From Firm-13 sp037143795 (GTDB lineage: Bacteria; Bacillota; Clostridia; Saccharofermentanales; Saccharofermentanaceae): a stretch of 64,000 nucleotides of DNA. Shown piece after piece: positions 17,119 through 25,488 of this stretch (position 1 is the first letter of the stretch; each line of letters starts with the position of its first letter). The position numbers and the translations under genes are program-made. The stretch spans positions 131,758 to 195,757 of the forward strand of contig JBAWXZ010000005.1 of assembly GCA_037143795.1 (NCBI GenBank), in the 5' to 3' direction. The notes under the pieces are model-generated. The model saw only the letters and a program-made list of their open reading frames with translations, did no database searches and was not told the DNA's origin.

Positions 17119-17734
17119 CCGTAAAATCGGACAACGCGACAATCTGATCCCACTCATGGCCGGCATATGAGTCATATACGCCGCAGACCCTGAAACCGCC
17201 CGATTTTGCACCCTTAACAGCAGTCAGGATATCCTCATACACAACGCATTCTTCCGGCAGTAGGCTGAGCTTCTGTGCCGCAAGCAGGTAAATATCGGGA
17301 AATCCCTTGCCGCGGCTGACTTCCTGCAGCATGGTGAAGGATTCAAACATATCATAAATACCATTATTCTTCAGTACCGATTCAATGCTTTCCTGATGAA
17401 GGGCCGTTGCGACACCGAGCTTCACTCCCTTGTCCAAAAGATGAGCAAGATATTCCCGTGCATTTGGTTTAAGCCTGATTTCGGAAGCATATGCCTTTTG
17501 GGCCATAAGGTTCCATTCGCGGATGACCTCTTCCGCACTTTCGGCCAGGCCGTATTTTGCAATCGTATATTCTGCGGCTTTGTGAAAACCAAGGGGCGTC
17601 ACTGCCTGTGTGTATTCTTTTGTCGCCGTAATTCCTCGTTTTTCAAGGAAGCGGATATCAATTTGTTCCCATACGGATAATGAATCAAGAAGGGTTCCGT
17701 CCAGATCAAATATTGCACCTTTGATGTCATCCAT
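17093..17734 (-). CDS. HAD superfamily hydrolase, beta-phosphoglucomutase/phosphatase-like
   Basis: The 213-residue protein carries HAD motif I IFDLDGTLLDS with nucleophile Asp10 and Asp12, a helical C1 cap, motif II VATAL (variant with Ala-Thr), and motif IV VVYEDILTAVKGAKSGGF. This pattern matches small phosphatases and beta-phosphoglucomutase-like enzymes. It would hydrolyse or transfer phosphate on a small phosphorylated metabolite; the substrate is unknown. The stop region overlaps the convergent helical protein gene by 26 bases. Confidence 0.9.
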   Translation of the reverse strand: MDDIKGAIFDLDGTLLDSLSVWEQIDIRFLEKRGITATKEYTQAVTPLGFHKAAEYTIAKYGLAESAEEVIREWNLMAQKAYASEIRLKPNAREYLAHLLDKGVKLGVATALHQESIESVLKNNGIYDMFESFTMLQEVSRGKGFPDIYLLAAQKLSLLPEECVVYEDILTAVKGAKSGGFRVCGVYDSYAGHEWDQIVALSDFTVKDFAELM

Positions 17735-17913
17735 ATCTTTACCTCGCTGCTGTTAGTGAATTCAGTTGCCGGCAAAGGCAGAAAACTGATTTATTAATTG
17801 TCGGATAACACTATTGTAGCATCTGTTGGTATAATGAAAATATGTTTCCAATCATCATTTTAGCACCTGTCCCTAAAAACGGGACATTTCGCGAGATAAG
17901 GGAGGAAGACGAT

Positions 17914-18354
17914 ATGTTTGAGATAAGGGAATGCCGACCTGAGGATCTTTCCGGACTTCTGCAGCTTTATACGCATCTTCACGGGGACCCTGCACCTGCT
18001 ATCAATGATAGGATTCTGGATATTTGGGAGCGGATAATGAATGATGAGAACCACCATATACTCGGTGGATTTCTGGACGGCGCACTGGTGTCGTCCTGTG
18101 TAATTAATATAATTTTGAATCTCACGCACAACCAGCGCCCGTATGCGGTTATTGAGAATGTAATCACCGATACGTCCGAAAGGGGACGCGGCTATGCCTC
18201 CGCAGTTTTAAAGGCAGCCAAAGAGATTGCTGAAAAGGAAAAATGCTACAAAATCATGCTGATGACTGGTTCCAAAAAGGAAAGCACACTGCACTTTTAC
18301 GAGGCGGCCGGATACAACCGGCTGGACAAGACGGCATTCATCCAGTGGCTATGA
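17914..18354 (+). CDS. GNAT family N-acetyltransferase
   Basis: ATG 17914 is preceded by GGAGG; the upstream in-frame extension is unlikely. The 146-residue protein has N-terminal FEIRECRPEDLSGLLQLY, the acetyl-CoA loop TDTSERGRGYASAVLKAA and the C-terminal LHFYEAAGYNRLDKTAF helix-strand, all typical of small GNATs. The acceptor is unknown. It appears monocistronic, divergent from the HAD gene. Confidence 0.88.
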   Translation: MFEIRECRPEDLSGLLQLYTHLHGDPAPAINDRILDIWERIMNDENHHILGGFLDGALVSSCVINIILNLTHNQRPYAVIENVITDTSERGRGYASAVLKAAKEIAEKEKCYKIMLMTGSKKESTLHFYEAAGYNRLDKTAFIQWL

Positions 18355-18439
18355 GAGGCATTCATCTATCGTATAAGCGGTGCTATGCTGCACCAATACA
18401 GTATTGGGAGCCGGGATCAGTGCCTGCGTGAGATTTACA

Positions 18440-18970
18440 TCAACCGCCGTTTTTCCGGCTTTGACTCTCGAAAAACAAACGCAGGTTCTCCGGCAGCACA
18501 TAGGCAGCTTCTGTTTTGGATTGCTCTGATTTTGATCCGTATACTTCCTTTAGAATTGCATTAACAATCATCCCTTTGGGCGGTGAATCGTAATGATTCC
18601 CTTCGTATGTGAAAACACGGCAGTCGACGCTGTCTCCGCACAAGGTTCCGCAATCGGTACAGTTGGATTCCGAGACATCCACTTCGATGTCTTTTCCGTT
18701 GATCCGGATGGTGGGTGAACTCATAAATGCATATTTTTCGGCAAGGGCAGCTGAAGTTATGTTCACTTTATTTATTACTGCATCATATCCTGCGGATGAA
18801 AGCACAGAAGACACATCCGATATGGCATCGTCCAGATTACTGTCGGTTCCCTGGCATCTTTCACACACACTCAGATCCAGATACAGAAAATCAATCGTAA
18901 TTTTTTTCTTTTCAGGCACCGGTGTGCAGCAGCCGGAACCTTTGCAGCAGCCTGTGTTTTGATCCGGCAT
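18440..18970 (-). CDS. DUF2703-like cysteine-rich protein of the metalloid island
   Basis: Starting at ATG 18970, the 176-residue protein begins with a Cys-rich segment (TGCCKGSGCCTPVP) and then a thioredoxin-like core: LYLDLSVCERCQGTD, an SPTIRINGKDIEVDVSESNC strand and a CTDCGTLCGDSVDCR cluster. This matches the DUF2703 family, often found beside arsenic genes. The many Cys-x-x-Cys and CC pairs suggest binding of thiophilic metals or metalloids, perhaps handing them to a pump. It is the last gene of the leftward arsR-permease-thioredoxin operon, starting at the stop of the thioredoxin-like gene. Function is inferred from context. Confidence 0.85.
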   Translation of the reverse strand: MPDQNTGCCKGSGCCTPVPEKKKITIDFLYLDLSVCERCQGTDSNLDDAISDVSSVLSSAGYDAVINKVNITSAALAEKYAFMSSPTIRINGKDIEVDVSESNCTDCGTLCGDSVDCRVFTYEGNHYDSPPKGMIVNAILKEVYGSKSEQSKTEAAYVLPENLRLFFESQSRKNGG

Positions 18971-18971
18971 A

Positions 18972-19214
18972 TTACTCGCCTGCCTTTTCAATTAACTTAG
19001 TGATTTCACCCGTCTTTAGTACTTTGCCGAAAGAAACGACCGTTTCATCAATAACAAGGGCCGGGGTCGACATTACACCGAAAGAAGCGATCTCAGAAAA
19101 ATCGGTTACTTTAATGATTTGGGCTTCCATTCCAAGGACTGCCAGTGCTTCTTTTGTGTTTTCTGCCAGGGTCATGCATTTTTTGCATCCGGAACCAAGA
19201 ATTTTAATAATCAT
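18972..19214 (-). CDS. small thioredoxin/glutaredoxin-like redox protein
   Basis: The 80-residue protein begins MIIKILGSGCKKC, giving a CxxC pair at Cys10 and Cys13, and has the conserved MSTPALVIDE cis-proline segment. It belongs to the redox-active disulfide protein 2 family, which commonly accompanies ArsP-type permeases. A likely role is thiol redox or metal shuttling for the pump or for the DUF2703-like protein next door. An AAGGAG SD precedes it. Assignment of the fold is firm, the partner is inferred. Confidence 0.88.
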   Translation of the reverse strand: MIIKILGSGCKKCMTLAENTKEALAVLGMEAQIIKVTDFSEIASFGVMSTPALVIDETVVSFGKVLKTGEITKLIEKAGE

Positions 19215-19288
19215 AGATTTGTTCTCCTTTATATGTTTTGACAGGTGTCGGAATTGTTTTTTGAAAATATTATTACCAGGAAAAGCAA

Positions 19289-20293
19289 TTACATAAGAAA
19301 TGAACCGAAGGCATTAAACGCATATCCGATGATGATGATCCCTGCGGTCACGATGCCTACAAAAGTGATTAGAAGCTTTGATCTGACTACTTTTTTAAGC
19401 ATTATGATGGAGGGAAGGGACAAAGCGGTAACCGCCATCATGAAGGACAGAGCCGTACCAAGTCCGACGCCCTTGCCGACGAGGGCTTCTGCGATCGGAA
19501 GCGTACCGAAAATATCAGCGTACATCGGAACACCCACGAAGGTAGCAAGAAGGACGGAATACCATTTGTCCTGTCCGAGAACAGCCGTGACAATATCCTG
19601 GGGAATCCAATTGTGAATGGCCGCACCGATTCCTACACCAATCAGGATATAAAGCCAGACCTTTTTGACTATGCCCAGCACCTGTTCCACAGAGAAGTCG
19701 ATCCTGTCTTTTTTGGTCAGTTCGGACTGTGCTATTTCGTGAACTTTATTGCTGAACACAAAGGGCTCGACATACTTTTCCATTTTGAGTTTGCTGATTA
19801 TCGTTCCTGCTGTGACGGCCAGCAGGACGCCGACAATCACATACGCCAGCGCTATTTTCCAGTTAAAAATGCTGGCAAGAAGAAGTACGGACGCAAGATC
19901 TACCAGAGGGGAAGAGATAAGAAAGGAAAATGTGACGCCAAGCGGAAGGCCTGCATTGGTAAACCCAATAAAGAGCGGTATGGATGAGCAGGAGCAGAAA
20001 GGTGTAACCGTCCCTAAAAGGGCACCGAGAATATTGGCTGTAATTCCGTTGAACCGCCCGAGTATCTTACGGGTGCGTTCCGGCGGAAAGAAGCTCTGTA
20101 TATAAGAGATCACGAAAATCAGTACGGACAGCAGAATGAATATCTTGATCGTGTCGTAGATAAAAAAATGAATACTGCCGCCGAGGCGCTGTGTTACATC
20201 CAGTCCGAAAACCTTCTCGACAAGAAGTTTTATCAGGTCGGACAGCCACTGCATTTTTAGTAGTTGATCATTGAGCCATTCAAGTACAATCAT
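19289..20293 (-). CDS. ArsP/SO_0444-type permease
   Basis: This 334-residue integral membrane protein has about eight to ten hydrophobic helices and the family hallmark TPFCSCSSIPLFIGF, where the CSCS pair is expected to bind the thiophilic substrate. A second repeat segment FVGVPMYADIFGTLPIAEAL follows. ArsP homologues export trivalent organoarsenicals; the related SO_0444 group exports copper or zinc. The ArsR-type gene upstream (ATGA overlap of arsR stop and permease start) and the redox genes downstream favour metalloid or metal efflux. Which ion is exported is not shown by sequence. Confidence 0.9.
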   Translation of the reverse strand: MIVLEWLNDQLLKMQWLSDLIKLLVEKVFGLDVTQRLGGSIHFFIYDTIKIFILLSVLIFVISYIQSFFPPERTRKILGRFNGITANILGALLGTVTPFCSCSSIPLFIGFTNAGLPLGVTFSFLISSPLVDLASVLLLASIFNWKIALAYVIVGVLLAVTAGTIISKLKMEKYVEPFVFSNKVHEIAQSELTKKDRIDFSVEQVLGIVKKVWLYILIGVGIGAAIHNWIPQDIVTAVLGQDKWYSVLLATFVGVPMYADIFGTLPIAEALVGKGVGLGTALSFMMAVTALSLPSIIMLKKVVRSKLLITFVGIVTAGIIIIGYAFNAFGSFLM

Positions 20294-20658
20294 TTATTTA
20301 TTTCTCCTTTATTCCGGTTCGGAAGCGGACAGAGTTTCTCGTCTGCACAGATACAAATAGATTCCTGGCCGGAACTGCTGCTGAAACGGTCAAGAAGATC
20401 CCTTGCTTCACAAAAATTTGCAGCAATCAGTGAATAACGCATCCAAAGCCCGTCCTTTCGGCTTTTTACCAGGCCGCTCTGCGTAAGAATCTTCATATGA
20501 TAGGAAAGTGTCGGCTGCGATATGTCAAACCGCTCCTGGATTTTACAGGCGCAAAGTTCTCCGTCCTTTAACATATGAAGGATGGAAAGACGCGTCTCAT
20601 CCGCTAACGCTTTAAAAACCGGTACACAGGCATTATTATCTGGTTCCAAATCAGTCAC
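20290..20658 (-). CDS. arsR: ArsR/SmtB family metalloregulator
   Basis: The 122-residue winged-helix protein shows FKALADETRLSILHMLKDGELCACKIQERFDISQPTLSYHMKIL as contiguous pieces, including the ELCAC segment where ArsR-type sensors bind As(III), then a TQSGLVKSRKDGLWMRYSL wing. Additional Cys residues lie near the C-terminus (ICADEKLC). It should repress its own operon until metalloid binds. The promoter upstream overlaps an inverted repeat, supporting autoregulation. The stop overlaps the permease start. The call is firm; the inducer is inferred. Confidence 0.92.
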   Translation of the reverse strand: MTDLEPDNNACVPVFKALADETRLSILHMLKDGELCACKIQERFDISQPTLSYHMKILTQSGLVKSRKDGLWMRYSLIAANFCEARDLLDRFSSSSGQESICICADEKLCPLPNRNKGEINK

Positions 20659-20696
20659 CGCTTTCTCTTTTGCCTTAATACATCGAAATCTTTCTA

Positions 20697-20726
20697 TATA
20701 GTAAACTATACATAGAAAAAATTCAA
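20697..20726 (-). promoter_or_regulatory. arsR operon promoter with overlapping operator
   Basis: On the minus strand TTGAAT (20726-20721) and TACTAT (20703-20698) are spaced by 17 bases. The inverted repeat TATAG-TAAA-CTATA (20697-20710) covers the -10 element, the position expected for an ArsR-type repressor. Confidence 0.65.
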
Positions 20727-20780
20727 TATAGTTTCGGAAAATTAAGCAGCGATATTCACGCTGATCCTTTTACGGGTGCA

Positions 20781-21329
20781 TTATTTCAAATTTTCAGCAT
20801 CTTTGTAAATCCTGCTTACTTCTTCTTTTGACACCAATTTGGATATAAGGAATGCAATGATAATAATTCCCGGAATGTCGACAAGCAGACGTGTGGCGGC
20901 GAATTTGGCTCCGAGAGCTGAAAATTCAAACATAAGCATCGGAATCTTAGTTGTTGACCAGGCACCGATGAATATAAGGATATTGCTGAATTTCACGCCT
21001 TTTTTCATAAATACGGCGGCAACCGGAAAAGCACCGTAGAGGGGCCCGGCTGCAGCGGACCCAATCAAAAATGCGAGAAGTATTCCCTTAAGACCGGAAC
21101 CTTCGCCCATGTATTTGATCATCGTCTCACGGGGAATCCAGACATCAAGAAGTCCCAGAAGGATAAATACGGGCGGAATAATCAGGAGCATCTGGATTAA
21201 CTGGCTGCCGGCATTGCCGAGTGCCTTTATGCCGAGATCATAATTGAACAGTGTAAAGACAGCCAGACCGGCCGAGGTCAGGATGAAAGCACGATATCTT
21301 ATCAGGAGCGCGGGCATCTTCAGCTTCAT
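20781..21329 (-). CDS. half-size permease (COG0701/DUF318-like), second of pair
   Basis: The 182-residue membrane protein has five or so hydrophobic helices and resembles one half of the ArsP-type permease repeat (IPRETMIKYMGEGSGLKGILLAFLIGSAAAGPLYGAFPVA). The CSCS substrate motif of the full-length permease is absent. Its start overlaps the stop of the neighbouring half-size permease by four bases, so the two are probably made together and may form a heterodimeric channel. Substrate is unknown; a metal or metalloid role is suggested only by the adjacent ars-type operon. Confidence 0.82.
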   Translation of the reverse strand: MKLKMPALLIRYRAFILTSAGLAVFTLFNYDLGIKALGNAGSQLIQMLLIIPPVFILLGLLDVWIPRETMIKYMGEGSGLKGILLAFLIGSAAAGPLYGAFPVAAVFMKKGVKFSNILIFIGAWSTTKIPMLMFEFSALGAKFAATRLLVDIPGIIIIAFLISKLVSKEEVSRIYKDAENLK

Positions 21330-21808
21330 TTTTTCACCGCCAGTCCGATTACCAGGGCAACTAGAAAAGAAAAGGCAAAAGCGAGTATATTCCGGATGAT
21401 TGTGACTTTTTTGCCGAAATACTTGATTTCAACAGGCATTGTCACAACGCCGACCATCATGAGCGTTGATACAAACGCACCGATCTGCATATATCCTGCG
21501 CCTCCTGCAAGCAGCATGGCGGCTGTTGGGAAAGCAATGAATCCCGGAATCAGCGTAATGGATCCGATGACGGAGGCCAGAAGCACCCCGTACCAGCCGG
21601 AATCCTTACCGATCAATTTTGAAATGGCACCCGGATTCAGGACAGCAAGAAGCAGGCCGACCAGAAGCAGTACGACAAGAAGCTGCGGCAGGATGTTTTC
21701 AAAAGCCTTCCATGCCTTCTTTAAAGCCAGTCCGGTTTTTCTCCTGTCTTTGAAAAAAGATGCCGCTAAGAGTATGACGGTAATCCCATAAAAAATGTAA
21801 GTGTCCAC
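21326..21808 (-). CDS. half-size permease (COG0701/DUF318-like), first of pair
   Basis: The 160-residue protein has four or five membrane helices and the family-like segment LIGKDSGWYGVLLASVIGSITLIPGFIAFPTAAMLL. It matches the other half of an ArsP-type repeat and lacks a Cys motif. Together with the gene at 20781-21329 it would rebuild a full-length permease split into two polypeptides. It is divergent from the CrtI-like gene and transcribed into the second half by an ATGA overlap. Confidence 0.82.
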   Translation of the reverse strand: MDTYIFYGITVILLAASFFKDRRKTGLALKKAWKAFENILPQLLVVLLLVGLLLAVLNPGAISKLIGKDSGWYGVLLASVIGSITLIPGFIAFPTAAMLLAGGAGYMQIGAFVSTLMMVGVVTMPVEIKYFGKKVTIIRNILAFAFSFLVALVIGLAVKK

Positions 21809-21861
21809 GCCGCCCCTCCTGACTGCATTTCTATAAGATCAGTATAATAGAAAATATGCCA

Positions 21862-21890
21862 TTGAAACAAATTCGGTTTTTTCTTATATA
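21862..21890 (+). promoter_or_regulatory. putative promoter of the crt-like operon
   Basis: TTGAAA (21862-21867) and TATATA (21885-21890) are spaced by 17 bases, about 40 bases before the ATG of the oxidoreductase. GGGGG provides the SD. Confidence 0.65.
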
Positions 21891-21929
21891 AATAATAGTG
21901 TTAAACTGTTAAAAACGGGGGATTTACAT

Positions 21930-23810
21930 ATGATGGAAAAAAGAGAATCTGCACCTGGGCAATATGATGTGATCGTCATCGGCGGCGGATTGTCAGGCCT
22001 GACAGCCGGCAGCCTGCTTGCCAAAAGGGGACTTCACGTTGCTGTTATTGACAAGAGCTACAACCCGGGAGGGTCCTGCGGAACATTCAAAAGGGATAAT
22101 GTAATCTTTGACCAGGGTGCGTCGATGCTGTTCGGATTCGGAGAGAAGGGATTCAACTCACACCGTTTTGTGATGAACTGCCTTGAAGAGCCGATCGACA
22201 TCATCAAACACGACGCCCTCTACTGTGTGAATTACTTGGGCCACAGGATTATTTTCTGGGCGGATGTGCAGCTTTTTGCCGAAGAGCTGTCCAAGGTCTT
22301 TCCATTAGAAAAAGAGAATATTATTCGTTTTTATAAAGACTTAGGCATAATGTATCAGCATGTCATGGTAGAGAATCCGGCCTTTACGACTCCGGATGAA
22401 GTCGAACCTGCAATAGGACTGCGGCAACTGCTCAGCCACCCCGTCTCCTATGCGAAGTTTCTGGGCCTCATGAACCGAAGTGCCAAAAGCCTTATGTCGA
22501 AATATTTTAAAGATCCTGCTATTTTTAAATTCTTTGACAAGCTTACCTCGACATACTGTTACACGACGGTTGAAGAAACGCCGGCAGTCCTTGCGGCTGT
22601 AATGTTCGTAGACAATCATACAGGCGGAAGTTTCTACCCGGCCGGTTCCACGGTATTTCTTCCCGGAAGGCTCGAAAAAGTCATTGAAGAGAATATCGGA
22701 GATATGATCCTTGAAAAAGAAGTCGTACGGATCCTTTTCACGGAAGGCAAACCTTCGGGTGTCGAACTTCTGTCCGGCGAAAAAATATATGCCGCCAATC
22801 TGATTTACTCCGGAAACGTATGGAGCCTGTATGACGGACTGATAGACCGGAAATATCTCCCGGAGGAACGGATTGATTGGGCACGTAAGCTTATTCCGAC
22901 ATATCCGAGCGTGGTTCTCTATGCGTATGTCGACAAATCCGTCATTCCGGAGGATACACTGCCGATTGAAATGCTTGTCGGCAATCCCGACAGAATTGAT
23001 GAGAGTGAGGTCACTGTATATATCTACAGTATTGACGATTCAACACTCTGTCCGGAGGACGGACATGTTATGGTGGTTATCGGACCAACATTGGACGACT
23101 GGGACAGTGAAGATATATCGGAATACGAGGCGCATAAGGAAAGGGAAAAAGAACGCCTTACCCTTGTCCTTGAAAAACGTTTCCCCGGTTTTCAAAAAGC
23201 AATCAGGTATTCCGAATTAGCCTCACCGAAAACACTGACACGGTATGCCAATAAATATCACGGTGCGGTTGCGGGCCCGAAGCAAATGATCGGGCAGCAT
23301 ATGTTCAAACGCCTCCACACCAAAAGCGAATGGGATACATTATTTTATTGCGGGGAATCAACCGTTATGGGAACCGGTACACCGACCGTAACGGTTTCCG
23401 GACTGTCGGCCGCCAATGCCATACTGAAAAAGAAAGGGCTTGCACCGTATGTTTTCAGTAAGGATATGAAAAATTATGTGAATATCGTTGCCAAAAACAC
23501 CGGCTCGGAATACTTAAACCTCAATTATCCGGAAGAGGTGCGCGTAATGATGTTGAAAGCATCCCGCTGCCAGTACTGTGAAGATGCAGCATGCATGAAG
23601 AATACTTCACTGGACATCAGGGGTATCATGAGACGTCTTACTGTCGGGAATACTGCAGGAGCGAAAAAAATCGTAAATAAATACATTACGCAGAAAGTAA
23701 ATCACGCAGCAGCCCTTGAAGAAAGTCAAAACTCATGCATCATGGGGGCCATGTACGGCACTCCGGTTGAAATCAAGACCATAGTTGGATTTTTGAACGA
23801 ACAGCAATAG
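21930..23810 (+). CDS. CrtI/CrtISO-like FAD oxidoreductase with C-terminal Cys-rich module
   Basis: The first 535 or so residues form a phytoene desaturase/carotenoid isomerase-type flavoprotein: dinucleotide motif VIVIGGGLSGLTAG, RGLHVAVIDKSYNPGGSCGTF, GGSFYPAGSTVFLPGRL and a C-terminal GTGTPTVTVSGLSAANAI substrate/FAD segment. Relatives desaturate, saturate or isomerise polyisoprenoids. Residues 544-626 are an unusual extension with Cys547, Cys550, Cys555 and Cys603 (ASRCQYCEDAAC, later NSCIMGAMYG). It resembles the Fe-S domain normally at the N-terminus of GltD/PreT-type reductases, with some Cys missing. Downstream CrtQ- and CrtO-like genes suggest a glycolipid pathway. The substrate is unknown; phytoene synthase is not in this window. 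Confidence 0.88.
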   Translation: MMEKRESAPGQYDVIVIGGGLSGLTAGSLLAKRGLHVAVIDKSYNPGGSCGTFKRDNVIFDQGASMLFGFGEKGFNSHRFVMNCLEEPIDIIKHDALYCVNYLGHRIIFWADVQLFAEELSKVFPLEKENIIRFYKDLGIMYQHVMVENPAFTTPDEVEPAIGLRQLLSHPVSYAKFLGLMNRSAKSLMSKYFKDPAIFKFFDKLTSTYCYTTVEETPAVLAAVMFVDNHTGGSFYPAGSTVFLPGRLEKVIEENIGDMILEKEVVRILFTEGKPSGVELLSGEKIYAANLIYSGNVWSLYDGLIDRKYLPEERIDWARKLIPTYPSVVLYAYVDKSVIPEDTLPIEMLVGNPDRIDESEVTVYIYSIDDSTLCPEDGHVMVVIGPTLDDWDSEDISEYEAHKEREKERLTLVLEKRFPGFQKAIRYSELASPKTLTRYANKYHGAVAGPKQMIGQHMFKRLHTKSEWDTLFYCGESTVMGTGTPTVTVSGLSAANAILKKKGLAPYVFSKDMKNYVNIVAKNTGSEYLNLNYPEEVRVMMLKASRCQYCEDAACMKNTSLDIRGIMRRLTVGNTAGAKKIVNKYITQKVNHAAALEESQNSCIMGAMYGTPVEIKTIVGFLNEQQ

Positions 23811-23837
23811 TTATTCCATCAGGAATGAGGAGACAAT

Positions 23838-24956
23838 ATGCCAGCTATAGTGACAATTATCGCCGGACTTATTGCAGCACTTCTTCTGTTCTGGCGGCAT
23901 CCTGCCCTACGGAAGATAAGTGATACGAATGAAGGTACAGGTCAAACGGAGACAGCCGCGCTGCCGCCCAAAATATCAGTAATCATTCCTTCGAGAAATG
24001 AAGAATACAATTTGCAGAATATTCTTTCGGATCTTCAAAACCAGGATCTTCCGGCATATGAAATAATTTGTGTGGATGATGCATCGGAAGACCGGACAGC
24101 AGAGGTCATTGGTGCATTCGGAGTGCAGTATGTTGCTGTTATAAGTAAACCCGATGGCTGGGTAGGCAAATCGTGGGCTTGTCAGGCCGGTGCGGATCGT
24201 GCGTCCGGGGAGTTGCTTCTTTTCATGGATGCAGATGTAAGACTGGATGCATCTGCCCTGCGTAAACTCGCAGGCACTTATGCAGCGAACCGGGGCGTGA
24301 TTTCGGTCCAGCCATTCCATCAGGTCATAAGAATATACGAACATTTATCTTTCTTTTTCTCGCTTGTTCTTCTGGCCGCCAATGGAATCGGCTTCCCGTT
24401 CGGCAGGAGAAACATCGGGCTGTTCGGACCGGTTATTCTTGTCTCAAGGGAAGATTATATGCGGATTGAGGGTCATTATCCGGCTAAAAACAGCATCGTC
24501 GACGATCTGGCAATGGGTGAAGCGTTCAAACGCAAGGGGATCCGGCTGTCCCTTTATATGGGCGGGCCGGATATTTCGTTTCGCATGTACTCAGGAGGCT
24601 TTGCGGAACTATGCCAGGGCTGGATCAAAAATTTCGCATCCGGTGCGTTCAGGACGCCGGCTTACCTGATCCTGTTCATTATTCTGTGGTTTGGTGCATG
24701 TACGGAGGTTGTAATCAGCTTCATCAGGACATTAACACAAGAATCCCTACCCATAACAGCAGCCGGCGCATGCCTGTATCTTGCCTGGGCAGTATTCCTC
24801 TGGCTGATCTCCCGCAGAGTGGGAAGCTTCGGACTTGGAGCCGCCATGCTGTATCCGTTTCTGCTCGTTTTCTTTGTTATACTTTTATTGGTATCCCTTT
24901 TCAAGAAAGTCTTTGGCAGGACAGTCACATGGAAAGGCCGTAAAATTCAGATGTAG
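23838..24956 (+). CDS. CrtQ-like membrane glycosyltransferase, family 2
   Basis: The 372-residue protein has an N-terminal membrane helix, a GT-A domain with KISVIIPSRNEEYNL, CVDDASEDRT, the metal-binding LFMDADVRLD and an acceptor-site EDY/VDD-type region (SIVDDLAMGEAF), then three or four C-terminal membrane helices. This layout matches 4,4'-diaponeurosporenoate glycosyltransferase CrtQ and related GT2 enzymes. It is 27 bases after the CrtI-like gene and 10 bases before the CrtO-like gene, so all three form an operon. It probably glycosylates the lipid product of the oxidoreductase; sugar and acceptor are unproven. Confidence 0.88.
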   Translation: MPAIVTIIAGLIAALLLFWRHPALRKISDTNEGTGQTETAALPPKISVIIPSRNEEYNLQNILSDLQNQDLPAYEIICVDDASEDRTAEVIGAFGVQYVAVISKPDGWVGKSWACQAGADRASGELLLFMDADVRLDASALRKLAGTYAANRGVISVQPFHQVIRIYEHLSFFFSLVLLAANGIGFPFGRRNIGLFGPVILVSREDYMRIEGHYPAKNSIVDDLAMGEAFKRKGIRLSLYMGGPDISFRMYSGGFAELCQGWIKNFASGAFRTPAYLILFIILWFGACTEVVISFIRTLTQESLPITAAGACLYLAWAVFLWLISRRVGSFGLGAAMLYPFLLVFFVILLLVSLFKKVFGRTVTWKGRKIQM

Positions 24957-24966
24957 AGGTGAATAA

Positions 24967-25488
24967 GTGCAGATATTTTATCTTCCGGATTCTTGCACGC
25001 TGATTCTGTTTTTCCTGCTTTGGCCAGCCTTTCAGGTGACGGCCGCACTTCTTTGCCTTGCAATGGACAATTCGCACTTCTCGTACAAATCATTCATTTA
25101 CCGCAGCAGGAAATGGGAGGATGAAGGGAAAATATATCAGAAGATATTCAAAATTCGCAGCTGGAAAAAATACCTGCCGGACGGCGGTGCACTTATGAAA
25201 GGCGGATATGCAAAAAGACATTTGCAGACCCTCTCGAAAGAAGGCCTGCAAAGATTCCTTGTTGAATCCTGCCGTGCCGAATTATCCCACATCCTGGCGA
25301 TTCTGCCTTTCTGGGTGTTCGGGTTATTTGCGCCGCCCAGAGTCATTCTCTTTATGTTTATTTATTCCATGGCCATGAACCTGCCCTGCATAATCACGCA
25401 GAGATATAACCGGCCGCGTATCGTCCGCCTGCTTCAGGACGTGGAACGTTCTGAAATCGGCATGTACAGATCCACTCCTCCGACATGA
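24967..25488 (+). CDS. CrtO-like glycosyl carotenoid acyltransferase
   Basis: The start is GTG 24967, with AGGTG at suitable distance; the protein has 173 residues. It has an N-terminal membrane helix, a YRSRKWEDEGKIYQKIF and WKKYLPDGGALMKGGYAK region, then two membrane helices and the terminal NLPCIITQRYNRPR motif typical of glycosyl-4,4'-diaponeurosporenoate acyltransferase (CrtO of staphylococci). The known enzyme acylates the sugar of the glycosylated carotenoid. Its presence strongly supports a staphyloxanthin-like glycolipid pathway. The last 55 bases overlap the end of the convergent AraC-type gene. Confidence 0.86.
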   Translation: MQIFYLPDSCTLILFFLLWPAFQVTAALLCLAMDNSHFSYKSFIYRSRKWEDEGKIYQKIFKIRSWKKYLPDGGALMKGGYAKRHLQTLSKEGLQRFLVESCRAELSHILAILPFWVFGLFAPPRVILFMFIYSMAMNLPCIITQRYNRPRIVRLLQDVERSEIGMYRSTPPT

